This document shows, piece after piece, positions 33,773-45,394 of a stretch of 48,782 nucleotides of DNA (its first letter is position 1; each line of letters starts with the position of its first letter). The translations under genes were made by a program, and so were the position numbers. The stretch comes from Amphimedon queenslandica. Its lineage: Eukaryota; Porifera; Demospongiae; Haplosclerida; Niphatidae. The stretch covers positions 55,288 through 104,069 of the forward strand of contig NW_003546296.1 in assembly GCF_000090795.2 (NCBI RefSeq). Reading direction: 5' to 3'. The notes beneath the pieces were generated by a model. It was not told the origin of the DNA. It made no database searches and was given only the letters and a program-made list of their open reading frames with translations.

Positions 33773-35026
33773 TCATCTATAGATTAGAAAGTTTGGAGTT
33801 CCACAGTAACTGACTGCAAAATGTCTGCCATCTACTGTAGGATCAGTAAAAGCAATGGCCTCCTTAGGAATGATATGCCCTGGTTTAAAATTATGCCTAT
33901 AGTACATGAAGACAAAGAACAGAGATTTCATTTAAAATTCATAAAAAATCCAATCTTGATTGGAATCAGCTCAAACGTGAAACACAACATATGAACATGT
34001 ATATGTATCAGAATACAGACTTACCTAGCAGCATCTAATAACTTTCTAGCAATCCCTTTTCTTCTAAATGAATCAAACACCCATACTTTATTAACACCCA
34101 TCAATGCTGGCTCAGACTTCTCACTAGATAAAATACAATAAAAATAAGTGTACATTGCACATGACTTAGTACCTGCAGGACCAGCTGGAGCTGTTATTTT
34201 CATCGTTCGACATAATCCTAAATCCCTATACAGTAAGGATTATATGATAGTTACTGCAATAAAACCACACAAAGATTCATACCTCAGTGATACTCTCCAC
34301 TACAATACATCCAACCACCTTACGATTACTAATACACATCAGTAACTATCAAAAGAGACAGTCACTGGTATAATGTACTCATCATCAGTATAATGGTACC
34401 TTTGCATTGGGATTAAGAGTACCAGTAGTACTGATTCCTAATTCATTATCAATATGGGCTATTATACTATCAATCTGAGAGAGAGAGAGAGGTTGGGAGT
34501 AATATTAAGATACAGTGATCAGACTAACCTTCTTCAGATGGGCTTTAATGTCGGTTGGTAAGACTAACAATATCCTGGTATCCTTCATTGGTGGATGTGA
34601 TGAGACTCTGTCAAAGGACTCTATTGCTTCAACCCTCCTCTCATTCTTCCATCCCTAGAGAGAGGAAAGTGCGCGAATGACATCATAGTCTTTTAAAATG
34701 GCTAACATCGAATCTTATTCCACTTGTTATCTTCTTGTGGTACTCGTAATGATCCAGCTCATCCTGTGACTGTCCGTATGAGTACAACATGCCACAACGC
34801 TTGCACTGGACAGGGCCAAAAAATTTTTGACCAAAGTCCTGTCAAAAATAATTACTATTGTAAATATTAAATTGGTTGTTTTACTAAGTGAAGCTGCTTT
34901 GTTGCTAGTATTTTTGGCTTCTTGGGATTCTTTCCTAAGACGTCGATCATTTCAATCAAAGGCCTGTCAAGGAATTAATAAAACAGAGCAAAGTAAAGCA
35001 ACAAACCTTTTCCTCACGGTCGCCAT
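33773..35026 (-). CDS. ESCO-type cohesin acetyltransferase (Eco1/ESCO1/ESCO2 family)
   Basis: Eight or more small exons join in frame to about 256 residues. The start at 35026 reads MATVRKRPLIEMIDVLGKN, then ATKQLHLDFGQKFFGPVQC, CKRCGMLYSYGQSQDELDHY (C2H2-like zinc finger), RILLVLPTDIKAHLKK, LMCISNRKVVGCIVVE, and the GNAT core ALMGVNKVWVFDSFRRKGIA, RKLLDAAR and IAFTDPTVDGRHFAVSYC, ending GTPNFLIYR. ESCO enzymes acetylate SMC3 to establish sister-chromatid cohesion. The protein keeps the finger and acetyltransferase domain, but the long N-terminal region of vertebrate ESCO1/2 is reduced to about 50 residues, as in yeast Eco1. QLHLDFGQKFF may act as a PCNA-binding box. Confidence 0.9.
33931..34018 (+). 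repeat. Partial unit of repeat family B in an ESCO intron
   Basis: AAAATTCATAAAAAATCCAA, GATTGGAATCAGCTCAAACG and ATGAACATGTATATGTATCA match the core of family B; both ends are missing. Confidence 0.75.
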
Positions 35027-35829
35027 GTTTTCCCGCCCTTTGCTTCCCCACACCTCTTAGTCACGTGATCACTTAACAAGTCCAAATGATCACGTGATCT
35101 TGCTGTTACCAGTTACCACCCACTCAAAGCTAAGGTTTGAGGTCGGATCTCTCAGTTCAACTTTTTGCTCGTAAACCGCTTTAGTTCAGTTCATTTGGTA
35201 GTTTTTCTGGTGAGTTTAGCTTATTTGTGCATTAGTTTTACTATTGTAAGCTTGTTTATCTGCTGTGTTTCCTTTTTTGGCTAATTAATCAATTGGCCAT
35301 GAAATTGCCCCTAGCTAGCTAGCTGGACATGAACTATGACTGCTATGAGCTTATCTTACGGTTGACTAGCATGAAATTCCTATCAGCATATCTGCTAATA
35401 AAGTTGTGAAAAGCTTTGTAAAGGAATTTAGTTACAAGGGCCATCATGGAAGTGCGGCATTGTGACACTGAATGTTTTTGGGTAGCATCTGATTAATGCA
35501 TTCCTTAAAGGAACAAAAAGTTATATATAACAACAATAGCAGTTTATACCGTGGCTTGCAGACCTCAAAAGCATTTTCATATTCAGATAAGAATAATTAA
35601 TTATGGAAGTCATGTGATAGTGTAATGGAATTCACACTTTCCATAATTAATCTCATTAGCATGCCCTGCAACTTTATGGCTGCAATTTGGCATATAATTC
35701 TACAAAGGTTGCACTGAGTTTATGGAACAGGAAGGAAATTAATATGTGCAATGTTATTTTTATTAACTGACACTGACAGCGTTGATAGTGTCACTTTTAA
35801 TTCCTGTACAGGTACACAGGGTATACACA
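35027..35829. promoter_or_regulatory. Divergent promoter region and 5' UTR intron
   Basis: Two TCACGTGA palindromes lie at 35061-35068 and 35090-35097, between the ESCO start and a likely 5' UTR exon of the plus gene. A donor CTG|GTGAGT at 35209/35210 pairs with an acceptor TGTACAG at 35811, removing about 600 nt. The second UTR segment (35812-35829) leads into the ATG at 35830. No coding sequence is seen inside. Confidence 0.55.
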
Positions 35830-36422
35830 ATGACTGATACAGCTCCTCCCTTAGATGAAAAGAGTAGTTATCCTCCTCCTTATCCAAATCCACAAGAAGG
35901 AGGTTACCCTCCACCTCAAGGAGGCTACCCACCACCCCAGTCCTATCCACCACCACAAGAAGGATACCCTCCTCCTCAGCAAGGAGGATATCCGCCCCCT
36001 CAAGGGAGCTATCCACCCCCACAGCAGCAAGGGTACCCACCCCCTGGGTATTCCGATCCACAGGCTCCTCCTCCTCAGCAGCAGCAATCAGCTGCTACTA
36101 CAGTTGTTGTTCAGCAGCAACCTGTTGAGGTAAAGGTAGCCTTCCGGGATAGGCCAGTTGTGTTACCTGATGGGGTAAGGATGAATCTGTTATTGTTATT
36201 GGTACTAAATGTTTTCTTTGTCCTATTGTTTAGAATACCACTGTTCTACGCTATAAGATTGGTCTTCTTAGCTGGATTGTGGTCGGTATTGTGTGTCTGG
36301 TTACGCTAGAGTGTGGTATCTGCTGTGTTGGGTTCATTGCTCTTCTGATTGATGGACTGAAGGACGTAGAGCACGTTCATCCAGTCACTGGTCAAGTTGT
36401 TGGAGTCTATAAACGTATCTAG
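35830..36422 (+). CDS. Proline-rich LITAF-like membrane protein without zinc cysteines
   Basis: Two exons (35830-36174, 36234-36422) give 177 residues. The first two-fifths is a cytosolic tail of Pro/Tyr-rich repeats (GGYPPPQ, EGYPPPQ, QGYPPPGYSDPQ) with PPPY near residue 16, a possible WW-domain ligand. Then FRDRPVVLPDG leads to NTTVLRYKIGLLSWIVVGIV, a hydrophobic stretch with CGICC, and LIDGLKDVEHVHPVTGQVVG VYKRI at the end. The order (Pro-rich tail, half-buried hydrophobic segment, DVEH-P---G-YKR end) matches LITAF/CDIP1 proteins of late endosomes and lysosomes. The C-terminal zinc cysteines are replaced (HVHPVTG for HYCPNC-like), and no N-terminal CxxC is seen. Confidence 0.72.
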
Positions 36423-36592
36423 CCAACACATGATGAGGATTGATTATTGAACAATGCTCCTCGTTTTATCTACTTTAACGCATTGTCTGTATTGTCTTAC
36501 TGATTGAGTAAACTTTTTATTTGTGTCGCTCATTCTGCTATAATTTTTAGAAATTTATTTTAAAGAGATTATAACAATGATTCAATACATAG

Positions 36593-37673
36593 TTAACTCT
36601 GGCACTGATAGTACACTCCCATTATGTCTCCAGTCTGAGGGTGAAGATGCTCAACATCTTTAAGACAGGGAAGACAGAAGCACGAGAGAGTCAAAACTGG
36701 CAGCAATACCCAGCCAAATGGGACAAAGAACATCACCAGAAGGACTATGAATGCCCCTAATAGATTGCCATAGCCAATACGCTTTTGAGTTATGGTTGAA
36801 CCCTGCAGAATTAAAATGAATCACAATGCTTATGTCATTTCTATCTCTCTTGGCCCTTACTATATTAGGAAGATTGGCTGGCTTTCTTCCAAACACTATC
36901 AACTGCGGTATGGCTCTCAATTGTCCCACTGCCTGCTGTGAGACTGGTTGCTCTACATTCATACAATTATAGTACATCATTAATAGAAAATACCTCTTTG
37001 TATTGGTGGGGGATAGCGATGATACCTTATCATCTGTGGAGCGTCTACTGTGCCTCGTTGAAACCTTCCAACTATGTTATTAGAGACAGGGTCAACATGG
37101 TAGGCATCTTTTGTCCACTTGCATTTGGTACAGAGCGGGAGAAATGCAAGGAAGCATAAACCAAATGGCAGCAAAGAAAAGAAAAGGATGACTATGACCA
37201 TCTTTGCGTACTGACCTGTTTTAAATTGAACGGTTGTTTCATTCTAAAAAGCAGAATTTGTAAGTATGCAATGAATTAAGTTTGAACTTACACCATCAGA
37301 TAACTTAACTGGGCTTTCTCTAAGGAGCTGAGGCCTGACAACGGTTGAATAGTCAGTCAGTTGTTCATCAGGTCTCACAGGAATCAATGGTTGTACATTG
37401 TTTGGATGAAATTCAACTGCTCCATAACCTGCTGATGGCCAAACTCCTTGTCCCTAATATACACAGTCACATAATTTTTTACTTGTAAAAACTGAAACAA
37501 GTGCATACTTCTCTGATATGAGTTGGGCTGGTATCTACTGCTTCATAGATTGTGTCTTCTTGTCGCTGATACTGATAATCATGATTTGAATGATGAGGTA
37601 AGGAATGAGATCCTGTCATGATGTAGTTTAAAATCATACAGTTTCCTGTCTTACTTCTATTATGCCTGCTCAT
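36593..37673 (-). CDS. Double LITAF-like membrane protein
   Basis: About five exons, start at 37673 (MSRHNRSKTGNCMILNYI). A polar N-terminus (YQRQEDTIYEAVDTSPTHI, YGAVEFHPNN) leads to PVKLSDG, then NETTVQFKTGQYAKMVIVIL, a hydrophobic stretch, and CTKCKWTKDAYHVDPVSNNI VGRFQR. A second module follows: LIVFGRKPANLPNI, GSTITQKRIGYGNLLGAFIV, a hydrophobic stretch, and CLKDVEHLHPQTGDIMGVYY, ending QCQS. Both modules align by eye with the C-terminal part of the neighbour at 35830, so this looks like an internally duplicated LITAF-like protein. The cysteine pair that binds zinc after the membrane segment is missing in both modules. It converges with the neighbour (170 bp between stops). Confidence 0.68.
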
Positions 37674-38200
37674 CTTTTACAGGGGAAGATTCTCTTGCTG
37701 CTTTCTCTCTCGTCTAGTCTGGCCTTATCTCTTCGTTGTAAAGTCGTCACATGCTTGTTATGATTGCTGAATGAGTGATGCTTGTCAGACTTTGACTGTA
37801 CAATGTAAGTTTGCTTTAATACTACCTACTACTATGTTATGTTTGTCACACGTATTGTAACTGTTGTGTGATTTAATAGCTGAAAATATAATTAAAGTTT
37901 AACAATGCATGCAATGATCTGTCCAAAATCCCAAATCATAAATATGTTCATATTTATGCCCAAATAAAGATTGCATGCTACCACGGTCAGTTAGCAACTT
38001 TTCTTCCGGAGTTCCAGTTCCCCTTTGATGTGGTGAAGGACTCTCTATTCAAGGCAGCAGTCTCCCAAGACCACATCAAAGTAGCTGGTATCGTATGCAT
38101 GTGCTTGGGTGGGCGTTTGGACTGCACTGCATATCCACATGTGCGTTCCATGAGTTCAGCACATGCGATGATGGAGGCGTCAGTTGGGATGTTTACAGGC
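37674..38200. other. Region between divergent genes; open frame before the NUDT start
   Basis: Holds the 5' side of the double LITAF-like gene and of the NUDT gene. From about 37991 to 38200 a plus-strand frame is open and in phase with the NUDT start (FPFDVVKDSLFKAAVSQDH, GRLDCTAYPHV) but starts without ATG. A splice acceptor (TTTACAG at 38192-38198) lies just before the ATG, so this stretch may be intron, 5' UTR or an upstream exon. Confidence 0.4.
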
Positions 38201-39672
38201 ATGGAAGGGAAGCTAAAGAAGAAAGGCGTCAAGGCCAAGGAAGCCTCAAACCAGAGAGTCTACGATAAAGATGGATACAGGAGACGTGTAGACTGTTTAC
38301 TCTTTAGAAATTCAAAGAAACAAGAAGTCAGTGGATCGACTAACTCGACTTTTGGTGTTAATTGCAAGGCGGAGTCTATGTACATGTATTTCTTTTCAAA
38401 CAGGTATTGTTGGTGTCTAGCAGGAATCATCCTGATCTTTGGACTATTGCTGGCGGTGGTATAGAGCCACTGGAAACACCAGCACAAGCTGCAGTAAGAG
38501 AAGGACATGAAGAAGTAAGTAAAATAGAACTACAGTTGTTTATTGGCAGTGAATGTAGATTATATTCATTAGTATAATATAACATGTAGGCCGGTTAGGT
38601 AGCATAACTTAAAGAGATTGTCTTTCACGCTTATGAAAAATATATTTAAAGGAAACAAGTATATACATCTTGTACATTAGTAATATTAATTCATGCATGT
38701 AATAAGTTCCTCCTACTACTATAATTTTGATTAGAAAGTAATGTACGTGTGTGTATTGTATAATACTCCTTCATCATCCGCTACTATGGAATGATGTACG
38801 GTTATTACACACACAAACACACACACAGCTTCCTTTAAATTGATATGGTTATATTTATGCATCAACAAATTAAAAACACTCCAGAGTACATCGATAATCT
38901 GATCTTGTGTGCTTCACTATCATTATCTAAAATGTTGGGCTTCCTTGTCTGTGGGCCTTACCCCAATTGATCTCTGCCCTGGAGTAATATTCATACACCA
39001 TAACCCACACTCTTTGGTTGATGTAACCCATAATAGTAGAACTATGTAGTCAGTGGTTGTTATTCAGTTCCAGTTTGAGTTTACGCATTAGAAATTTTCT
39101 TAGAATGTTCATAACTCGAAAATTTGTGACCAGTATTAGCTGAGCATGGCATAATAGTAAGAATCTTATTGGTTATATAGACTTCCTTTTTGTTAACTGG
39201 TAAAATGTATACAAGTCTTGTTGTCCTTTAAATGTTATTTTATTTTTATATAAACTATAGGCCGGAGTCACTTGTGAAGTAATAAGTAGTATAGGAGTGT
39301 TTGAGGTAATGGTGTACGGTAATTTACTAATAATATACTAATAATATACAGGATAAAGAGAGAAAGACAAGAACTGAAGCATTCTCTATGCTTGTGACGA
39401 GCGAAGCAGAGGATTACTTGGACAAAAATAACTGTCAGTAATGAAATTACAATAAGAATTACAATATGCAGTGGCATTATTAATAGGAACAAAACACACC
39501 CTAATAATAATTATAATTATTCCTGAATCATCAATATTATTTGCTCTATTTTATTTATGTAGGGGGAAGGTCAAAGAAATGGTTCTCAGTCAAAGAAGCA
39601 ATAGAGATTCTTAATATGAGACAAAAGTACGATAAGATGGCATATTTCGCACTAGCTGGGTGTGAAAACTAA
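38201..39672 (+). CDS. NUDT3-type diphosphoinositol polyphosphate phosphohydrolase
   Basis: Five exons (38201-38326, 38404-38514, 39261-39305, 39352-39433, 39563-39672) give 157 residues. It reads YDKDGYRRRVDCLLFRN, VLLVSSRNHPDLWTIAGG and the Nudix box GIEPLETPAQAAVREGHEEA, followed by G, with all catalytic glutamates. It continues CEVISSIGVFEDKERKTRT, and WGRSKKWFSVKEAIEIL near the end. Substrate-class features (HPDLWTIAGGGIEP, RKTRT, KKWF) fit the DIPP family, which removes beta-phosphates from inositol pyrophosphates and hydrolyses diadenosine polyphosphates. The start could lie further upstream (the frame is open to about 37991), but 38201 gives the family's normal length. Confidence 0.88.
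39090..39165 (+). repeat. Degenerate fragment resembling repeat families A/B
   Basis: TTCATAACTCGAAAATTTGT followed by AGTATTAGCTGAGCATGGCA resembles ATAACTCGAAAATTATTTGT and GGAATCAGCTCAAACTTGCT of family A. Weak, probably an old copy in a NUDT intron. Confidence 0.35.
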
Positions 39673-39983
39673 AAATCAGTTACTCATCCAACTTTAATTT
39701 TTAACTAGCACTAATTTTTGCAAGAAGAGCCTGTAACAGTTATGGTGATTTTATTGTATATTTTATGTCTGTAATTTTAGTTAAAATTATTATTTATGAT
39801 CCAGTACCATAATAATTTTCATCAGCTGTTGGTTGCTGGTCACGTGACGAGAGTGCGAGCCCGCCCACGCAAGTACAAGTGTATTTGCAGGGATGCGTGG
39901 GTGGCAGATGCAGCATGCAGGCTCATAACTTTCTCTTGACTGCCTAGCAAGACGTAAAGTAAAGGCGTAGCACCAGTGTGAGT
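39673..39983. promoter_or_regulatory. Upstream region of the Sox gene
   Basis: About 310 bp. Contains TCACGTGA at 39840-39847 followed by GC-richer sequence, a likely promoter and 5' UTR. No other gene seen. Confidence 0.45.
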
Positions 39984-41875
39984 ATGGATCAGCCAGTAAA
40001 AGAGGAGGACAAAATAGAAAAGGACATTTCCAGAGACAGAGAAGGCTCAGAGGTGGGAGAAGAAGAAAATGAGACTAGAAATGGTTTCCAAGAGGAGGAA
40101 GAAGTAGTGGACAAACAAGAAGAGAAAGAGAGCAAGGGCAAGAAAGGGAAGCATGGAGGAGGGCGTATAAAACGACCAATGAACGCCTTCATGGTATGGT
40201 CTTCGCTGGAAAGGAAGAAGCTGGCTGAGAAAGAGCCAAACCTTCATAACACTGAGCTAAGCAAGAGACTGGGACAAATGTGGAAAGAGATGACTGAGGA
40301 AGACAAGACTCCATACAGACAAGAGGCAACTAGACTTAAAGACAAACTCATGGAAGACCACCCAGAATACAAATACAAGCCAAGACGACGTAAAGACCTC
40401 AGACATATTCAGACCAGCACTGGTAACATAGGGCTCTTCAGCTCTCATGTGATTGCTGATCGATCGTACAGTGCCCCACCAGTTCCCCCTATTCTTCCAT
40501 CCTCAAACAGCTTGTATCATTATAACCAAGACATGATTGATGGAGTAGGAAGTGGCCAGACTCATTATCCTTATTACCATTCAACCCCAACCTCCCCCCA
40601 TCATATAAACAGTATCATGCCACATAACATGTTTCCTCCACACTACTACCATCCCCATCTTGGTGGCAGCCCCCCTGCTGCGTTCCAAATAGGAGGGAGT
40701 AGCAACCAGCTAGCATTGCAACAGCATACTGGCCATTTACCTCATTTAGCTCAAGGAGGACCTCCTGCTGCTGATCTCAGGTTGGAATGTACCATGACAA
40801 GTGTTGGCTGTGATAGCACAATTCCAACGGGTCTTGTCACATCAACATATTTCCAGTTTCCTAGCCCACTGGTGGTCTCCTCCTCCCCCTCCTCTCCCAC
40901 TTCTCCTGTTTATGCATCAGAGACTCCTCCTTGCTCTCCTTACATGCCATCAAGTACTACCAGTATACAGTCATACTCGATATCAGAGACTAGCAACACC
41001 ACACAGGTTTGTGTCCATGCACTATTATGAACAAACTGTATATATATATATATATAGCTAGCATTTTGAGAATTTGAAGAATCGCACAAATTTAGTCCTC
41101 AAAAATTTGATGCACAAATTAATGACTTAATTAAGTTAAAAGTCATGTCGAATTTGCAAAAATTGGTGCTGTGTGGCTGCAGTTGTATGGTTTTAAGTTT
41201 GTATTAGAAATAATAGCAACCAGCCTAGCCCTATAGCCAAAGTTGATCCTATTGATACTATCAATTTCACAAGAATGACCCTTTAAGAATAGTGCAAACT
41301 GATACATCAAGAGGTGCATATGTCACTTTGTGGGGCTGCATATAACTGAGATTATTATGATCTAAGTTGAGTTTGCACAGATATACTCACATGGTATTTT
41401 ATTACGTATCTATTTATTAATTAATTTGTTTGTTGTGCAGGTAACAACATCTCCAAGAGATGCATGTAGTCCAACTTTTCTGTCTCCCCCTCTCTACTCC
41501 CCCTCCCCCTATCCTCTAAGAGAACCTTACTACGCTCAATTCAGATACCCACCTGAAGACTTCATCCAGCCAGTACCACCAAACTATGCAACGTCTCCTA
41601 CTCTACACATGGGAACAGGGAGAGAGGGAGGGTACATGTACAATCCCGTACCGCCCACGCTAATTAAAATGGATGCATCTCACAACATCCAACAATCGCA
41701 TCCTTCAAGTTTAAAGTTAGAACAAGGAGACTGCACTTGTGGTACTAATTATCCAGTGATGGCTCCCTTTTCTCCTAACTCTCCTCTATCAGCAGTCAGT
41801 GAGGGTCTACCAATATCACCTGACCTAACACCAAGGAAACCTCCAGGAACTGAGACTGATGGTGTCTTCTTTTAA
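39984..41875 (+). CDS. Sox-family HMG-box transcription factor
   Basis: Two exons (39984-41006, 41441-41875) give 485 residues. The ATG at 39984 is preferred over the upstream in-frame GTG. An acidic, lysine-rich N-terminus (residues 1-55) leads to the HMG box (about 58-138): RIKRPMNAFMVWSSLERKKL, PNLHNTELSKRLGQMWK, DHPEYKYKPRRRK. RPMNAFMVW and the C-terminal basic cluster are Sox signatures. The rest is rich in His, Pro, Tyr and Ser (HYPYYHSTPTSPHHINS, SPPLYSPSPYPLREPYY), a likely activation domain. Box wording lies between groups E, F and B; I do not assign a group. The single intron is outside the box. It is expected to act in nuclear DNA bending and developmental regulation. Confidence 0.93.
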
Positions 41876-42181
41876 TGTCACTCTCTCTCAGATGGGATGG
41901 GATACAGGTGTTAATTAGGTGACAGACACATCAAGCTAATTGATTAGTACTGTATGATTATTATTATTATTATTATTATGTTGTCATTATTGTGCATGTG
42001 TCACTTAGAAATTAACTTTAGTAGTACCTTTTAGCATCAAGCACAAACAGGACCTATATATGCATAACAAACACACACACACACAAGTATATATGTTCAT
42101 GATATACAGCTACTTGTTATTATCACTATGCCATTTATATTGTTCTCATAACTGTGAAGTCATTATTGTCACTGTCATCAA

Positions 42182-42233
<52 letters not shown>

Positions 42234-42355
42234 TCATGTATGTGCATGTAAATACAATTGCTACATGTTTACAGTCATTTATATATCGATTTTAAACATT
42301 TTTTGATTAAAATACAACATTAATAACAAATAACAGAATCATAATAAGAGATCTC
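41876..42355. other. Convergent 3' region between Sox and MCPH1 with microsatellites
   Basis: Contains TTATTATTA (about 41958-41980), ACACACAC (about 42070-42083) and a longer (ATT)n run (42183-42232). No gene seen. It probably holds the 3' UTRs of both genes. Confidence 0.6.
42183..42232 (+). repeat. ATT trinucleotide microsatellite
   Basis: About 16 uninterrupted TTA/ATT units; makes a poly-isoleucine shadow frame. Confidence 0.9.
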
Positions 42356-45348
42356 TTAGCTGTCTTGAATGATATATGAATCTATTGGCTGTAGTGAATG
42401 ATTACTGATTGATTCTGAAAAAAATCAAATTGAGGGAGGCCATGAATCACATTAATCAGTTATTCACAGTTACTATTGGGTGAAGGGCATGCTCAACACA
42501 TGCTGAATATTAAAATAGTTTTATTGCTTTCTTAAGAATGTTGTTATAATGCATACACATAGAAAGCATGTATATAATTACATGTATACGTCAAATGTAT
42601 ATACATAATCATGACTGACTGACCTAATACCCATGATTCCTTTACATGGACTTTAAGCTCATTTCCTCCTCCAGTGGGGCAAGACTCTCTCCCTATGATA
42701 ATGTCTGCCTTTAGTTTGGAGTTTGTGATCTACAAAGAGTCAGGAAAGGATACAGTAATACAGTCTATAGTCAATGTATGTAGTTATGGTTCACTGCTGC
42801 ATAAAATTGACAATCAGCATATGACATTCTTAATTTATTATTATCATCAACATAGTAGTAGGAGGCAAGGGCTCTTGATAAATGCAATGAGTAGCTGGAG
42901 ATCTAGTTTAAGTAGTTTTTATATCAAACTATTGCAGGTACAGTGTATATACATGTACTAGGCCAATGTACTTTTGCTCCAGATAATGTTAGTAATAGTT
43001 CAAGGTCGCTATGAGATGGTTTGGTATCACTTGATATGAAGATTGATCCTGATTTCAGAAACAGTGAAGGCTTGTATAGCCCACCAGCCATTTGCCTCTC
43101 TAATCTAAAGAACTGGGAAACAGAAAGTAGCACATACAGTATATTAATTCTCTCTTACTTGTGCTGAAGGGAATTCTGTGATTAGTTCAAAAGGTCCTTC
43201 GGGTAACCAATGACCAGCTTCCAGAGATTTAAAAACCTTCAGGAATAACATTTAGTAATTCACAAAGCAATCAAAGTGAGCTAAACAGCATGAGCTTCAT
43301 GAGCTGACAGCCTGACAAGCACTACAATACAGTACATGGCTTTTGGAGCAACTTTAAAAATTTGTAAAAAATCCAAATTTGATCGGAATCAGCTCAAACT
43401 TTCTACACAGCATAAGAACGTGTATATGCATCAGGGAATGTTATAAAAATTGAGAATTCTCTACTTTTCATTTTTGGCAAAATTTGGCCCGAGACCATGT
43501 ACTATAATAGTACAGGGACTTTTACTCAATTTTGGAGCAACTTTAAAAATTCGTAAAAAATCTAAATTTGATCGGAATCAGCTCAAACTTTCTACACAAC
43601 ATAAGAACATGTATATGTATCAGGAAATGTTATAAAAATTGAGAATTTTCTACTTTTCATTTTTGGTGAAATTTGGCCCGAGACCATGTACTATAGTACA
43701 GGGACTTTCACTCAATTTTGGAGCAACTTTAAAAATTCGTAAAAAATCCGAATTTGATCGGAATCAGCTCAAACTTTCTACACAGCATAAGAACGTGTAT
43801 ATGTATCAGGGAATGTTATAAAAATTGAGAATTCTCTACTTTTCATTTTTGGCAAAATTTTGCCAAAGTCCCTGTACTATAGTACAGGGACTTTTACCAG
43901 ATTTTGAAGCAACTTTAAAAATTCGTAAAAAATCCAAATTTGATCGGAATCAGCTTAAACTTTCTACACAGCATAAGAACATGTATATGTATCAGGGAAT
44001 GTTATAAAAATTGAGAATTCTCTACTTTTCATTTTTGTCAAAATTGCCCCTGAGACCATGTACTATTATAGTACAGGGACTTGGGCCTGGTTTCCTTACC
44101 CAGTCCATTGACAGTATCCAGCATCCTTTAACAGTCCCTGCTAGTATGTTAATGGTGCGTCTGATGGTACCACATACCACGTGTGTTGTGGTCTCACAGA
44201 CATTGTGTGACAGCTCAAAACCACCCAACCTATCAACAACAACGTGGACTGCACACTGGTCCCTGGGGGAGAGAAATAAATAAGATAAATAATAAGATAT
44301 TAATAGCAAAAAAGAGAAGAGGTAAGCTTACTTTGTTGGAACACTTGTCATTACAAGAGTTGGTTTCTGATGGAAAGTAGAAAGCATCATCATTATCAGC
44401 AGATGTAGAGATAGAAAAAATAAAGAATTAATAATAATAACAATATTATCCTACTTGTTTCTCAAACGATGATCTCTTTCTTCTAAACTTCTTCACAGGT
44501 ACAAAACTATTCTCACTCCCCTCTACTTTAACCTTGGCCTCCTTCATCTTATCTTTCTTATCATTCTGATCCTTCTTCTTCTTCACATCATTTTGATCCT
44601 TCTTCTTCACATCATTCTGATCTTTCTTCTTCGTTAGTTTCTTATCTACAGTAGGTGGTTTCTTATTAGCTAGTGGTTTCCGGCTCTCAGTGACTGTTGG
44701 GGTCTCTTGTTTCTCGTTGTTTTCTGTTAAAGTCTTTTTACTAGTGACAGGAGTACGAATAAAACTGACTGGAGGAAGACTGTCTGGTGTGGAGCACTAC
44801 ACAGAGAATAGAGTGAATATAGACAGTCTCATCCATTTATTAAAAACAACACACCATGCAACCATACTATAGTACATGAATCATTCTTTGGTATTATCTT
44901 CCTATTCTGATATTCTTACTCGACTTTCATCTGATTGTTCAGCTATTTCAATGACCTCTTCTTCATCACTGGTAAAGTCAAACACAGCCAGTGATATCTT
45001 CTTCTTTGATGAAGCTTCCTTGAGATCCTTACCTTTCTTCCTTTTTCTCTCTATCAATAGAATAATGGAATTATGTTTTTAAAAAATGAATATAGCAAAT
45101 CAGTAACGGTATTGTATTCAAAATTTTAAATTAAGCTCTTTCTCTCCCTCTTACCAACAGATCTTGCTATTTCCTCTTCAAACGGTTTCGGTTGCATGCT
45201 CTTCATTCTCTTTATTCTGCCTAATACAACTGGTGACTCCGCCCCTTCTGATATCACTGGATACTTTGCTTCTGACACCCTCTCATTGCAACGCTTGCAA
45301 CTAATAAATAAATAAATAATAATAATAATAATGATGATGATGATGATG

Positions 45349-45394
<46 letters not shown>

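Noticed and set aside
37987-38238. 83-codon minus frame opposite the NUDT start
   Set aside because: Overlaps the NUDT coding exon in antisense and has no splice or family support.
43450-44007. Series of 60-residue plus-strand frames with similar protein (FYFSFLAKFG-like), repeated every 186 bp, also near 20991
   Set aside because: They arise because repeat family B has a unit length divisible by three. They start with TTG rather than ATG, are bounded by the palindromes, and lie in introns of minus-strand genes.
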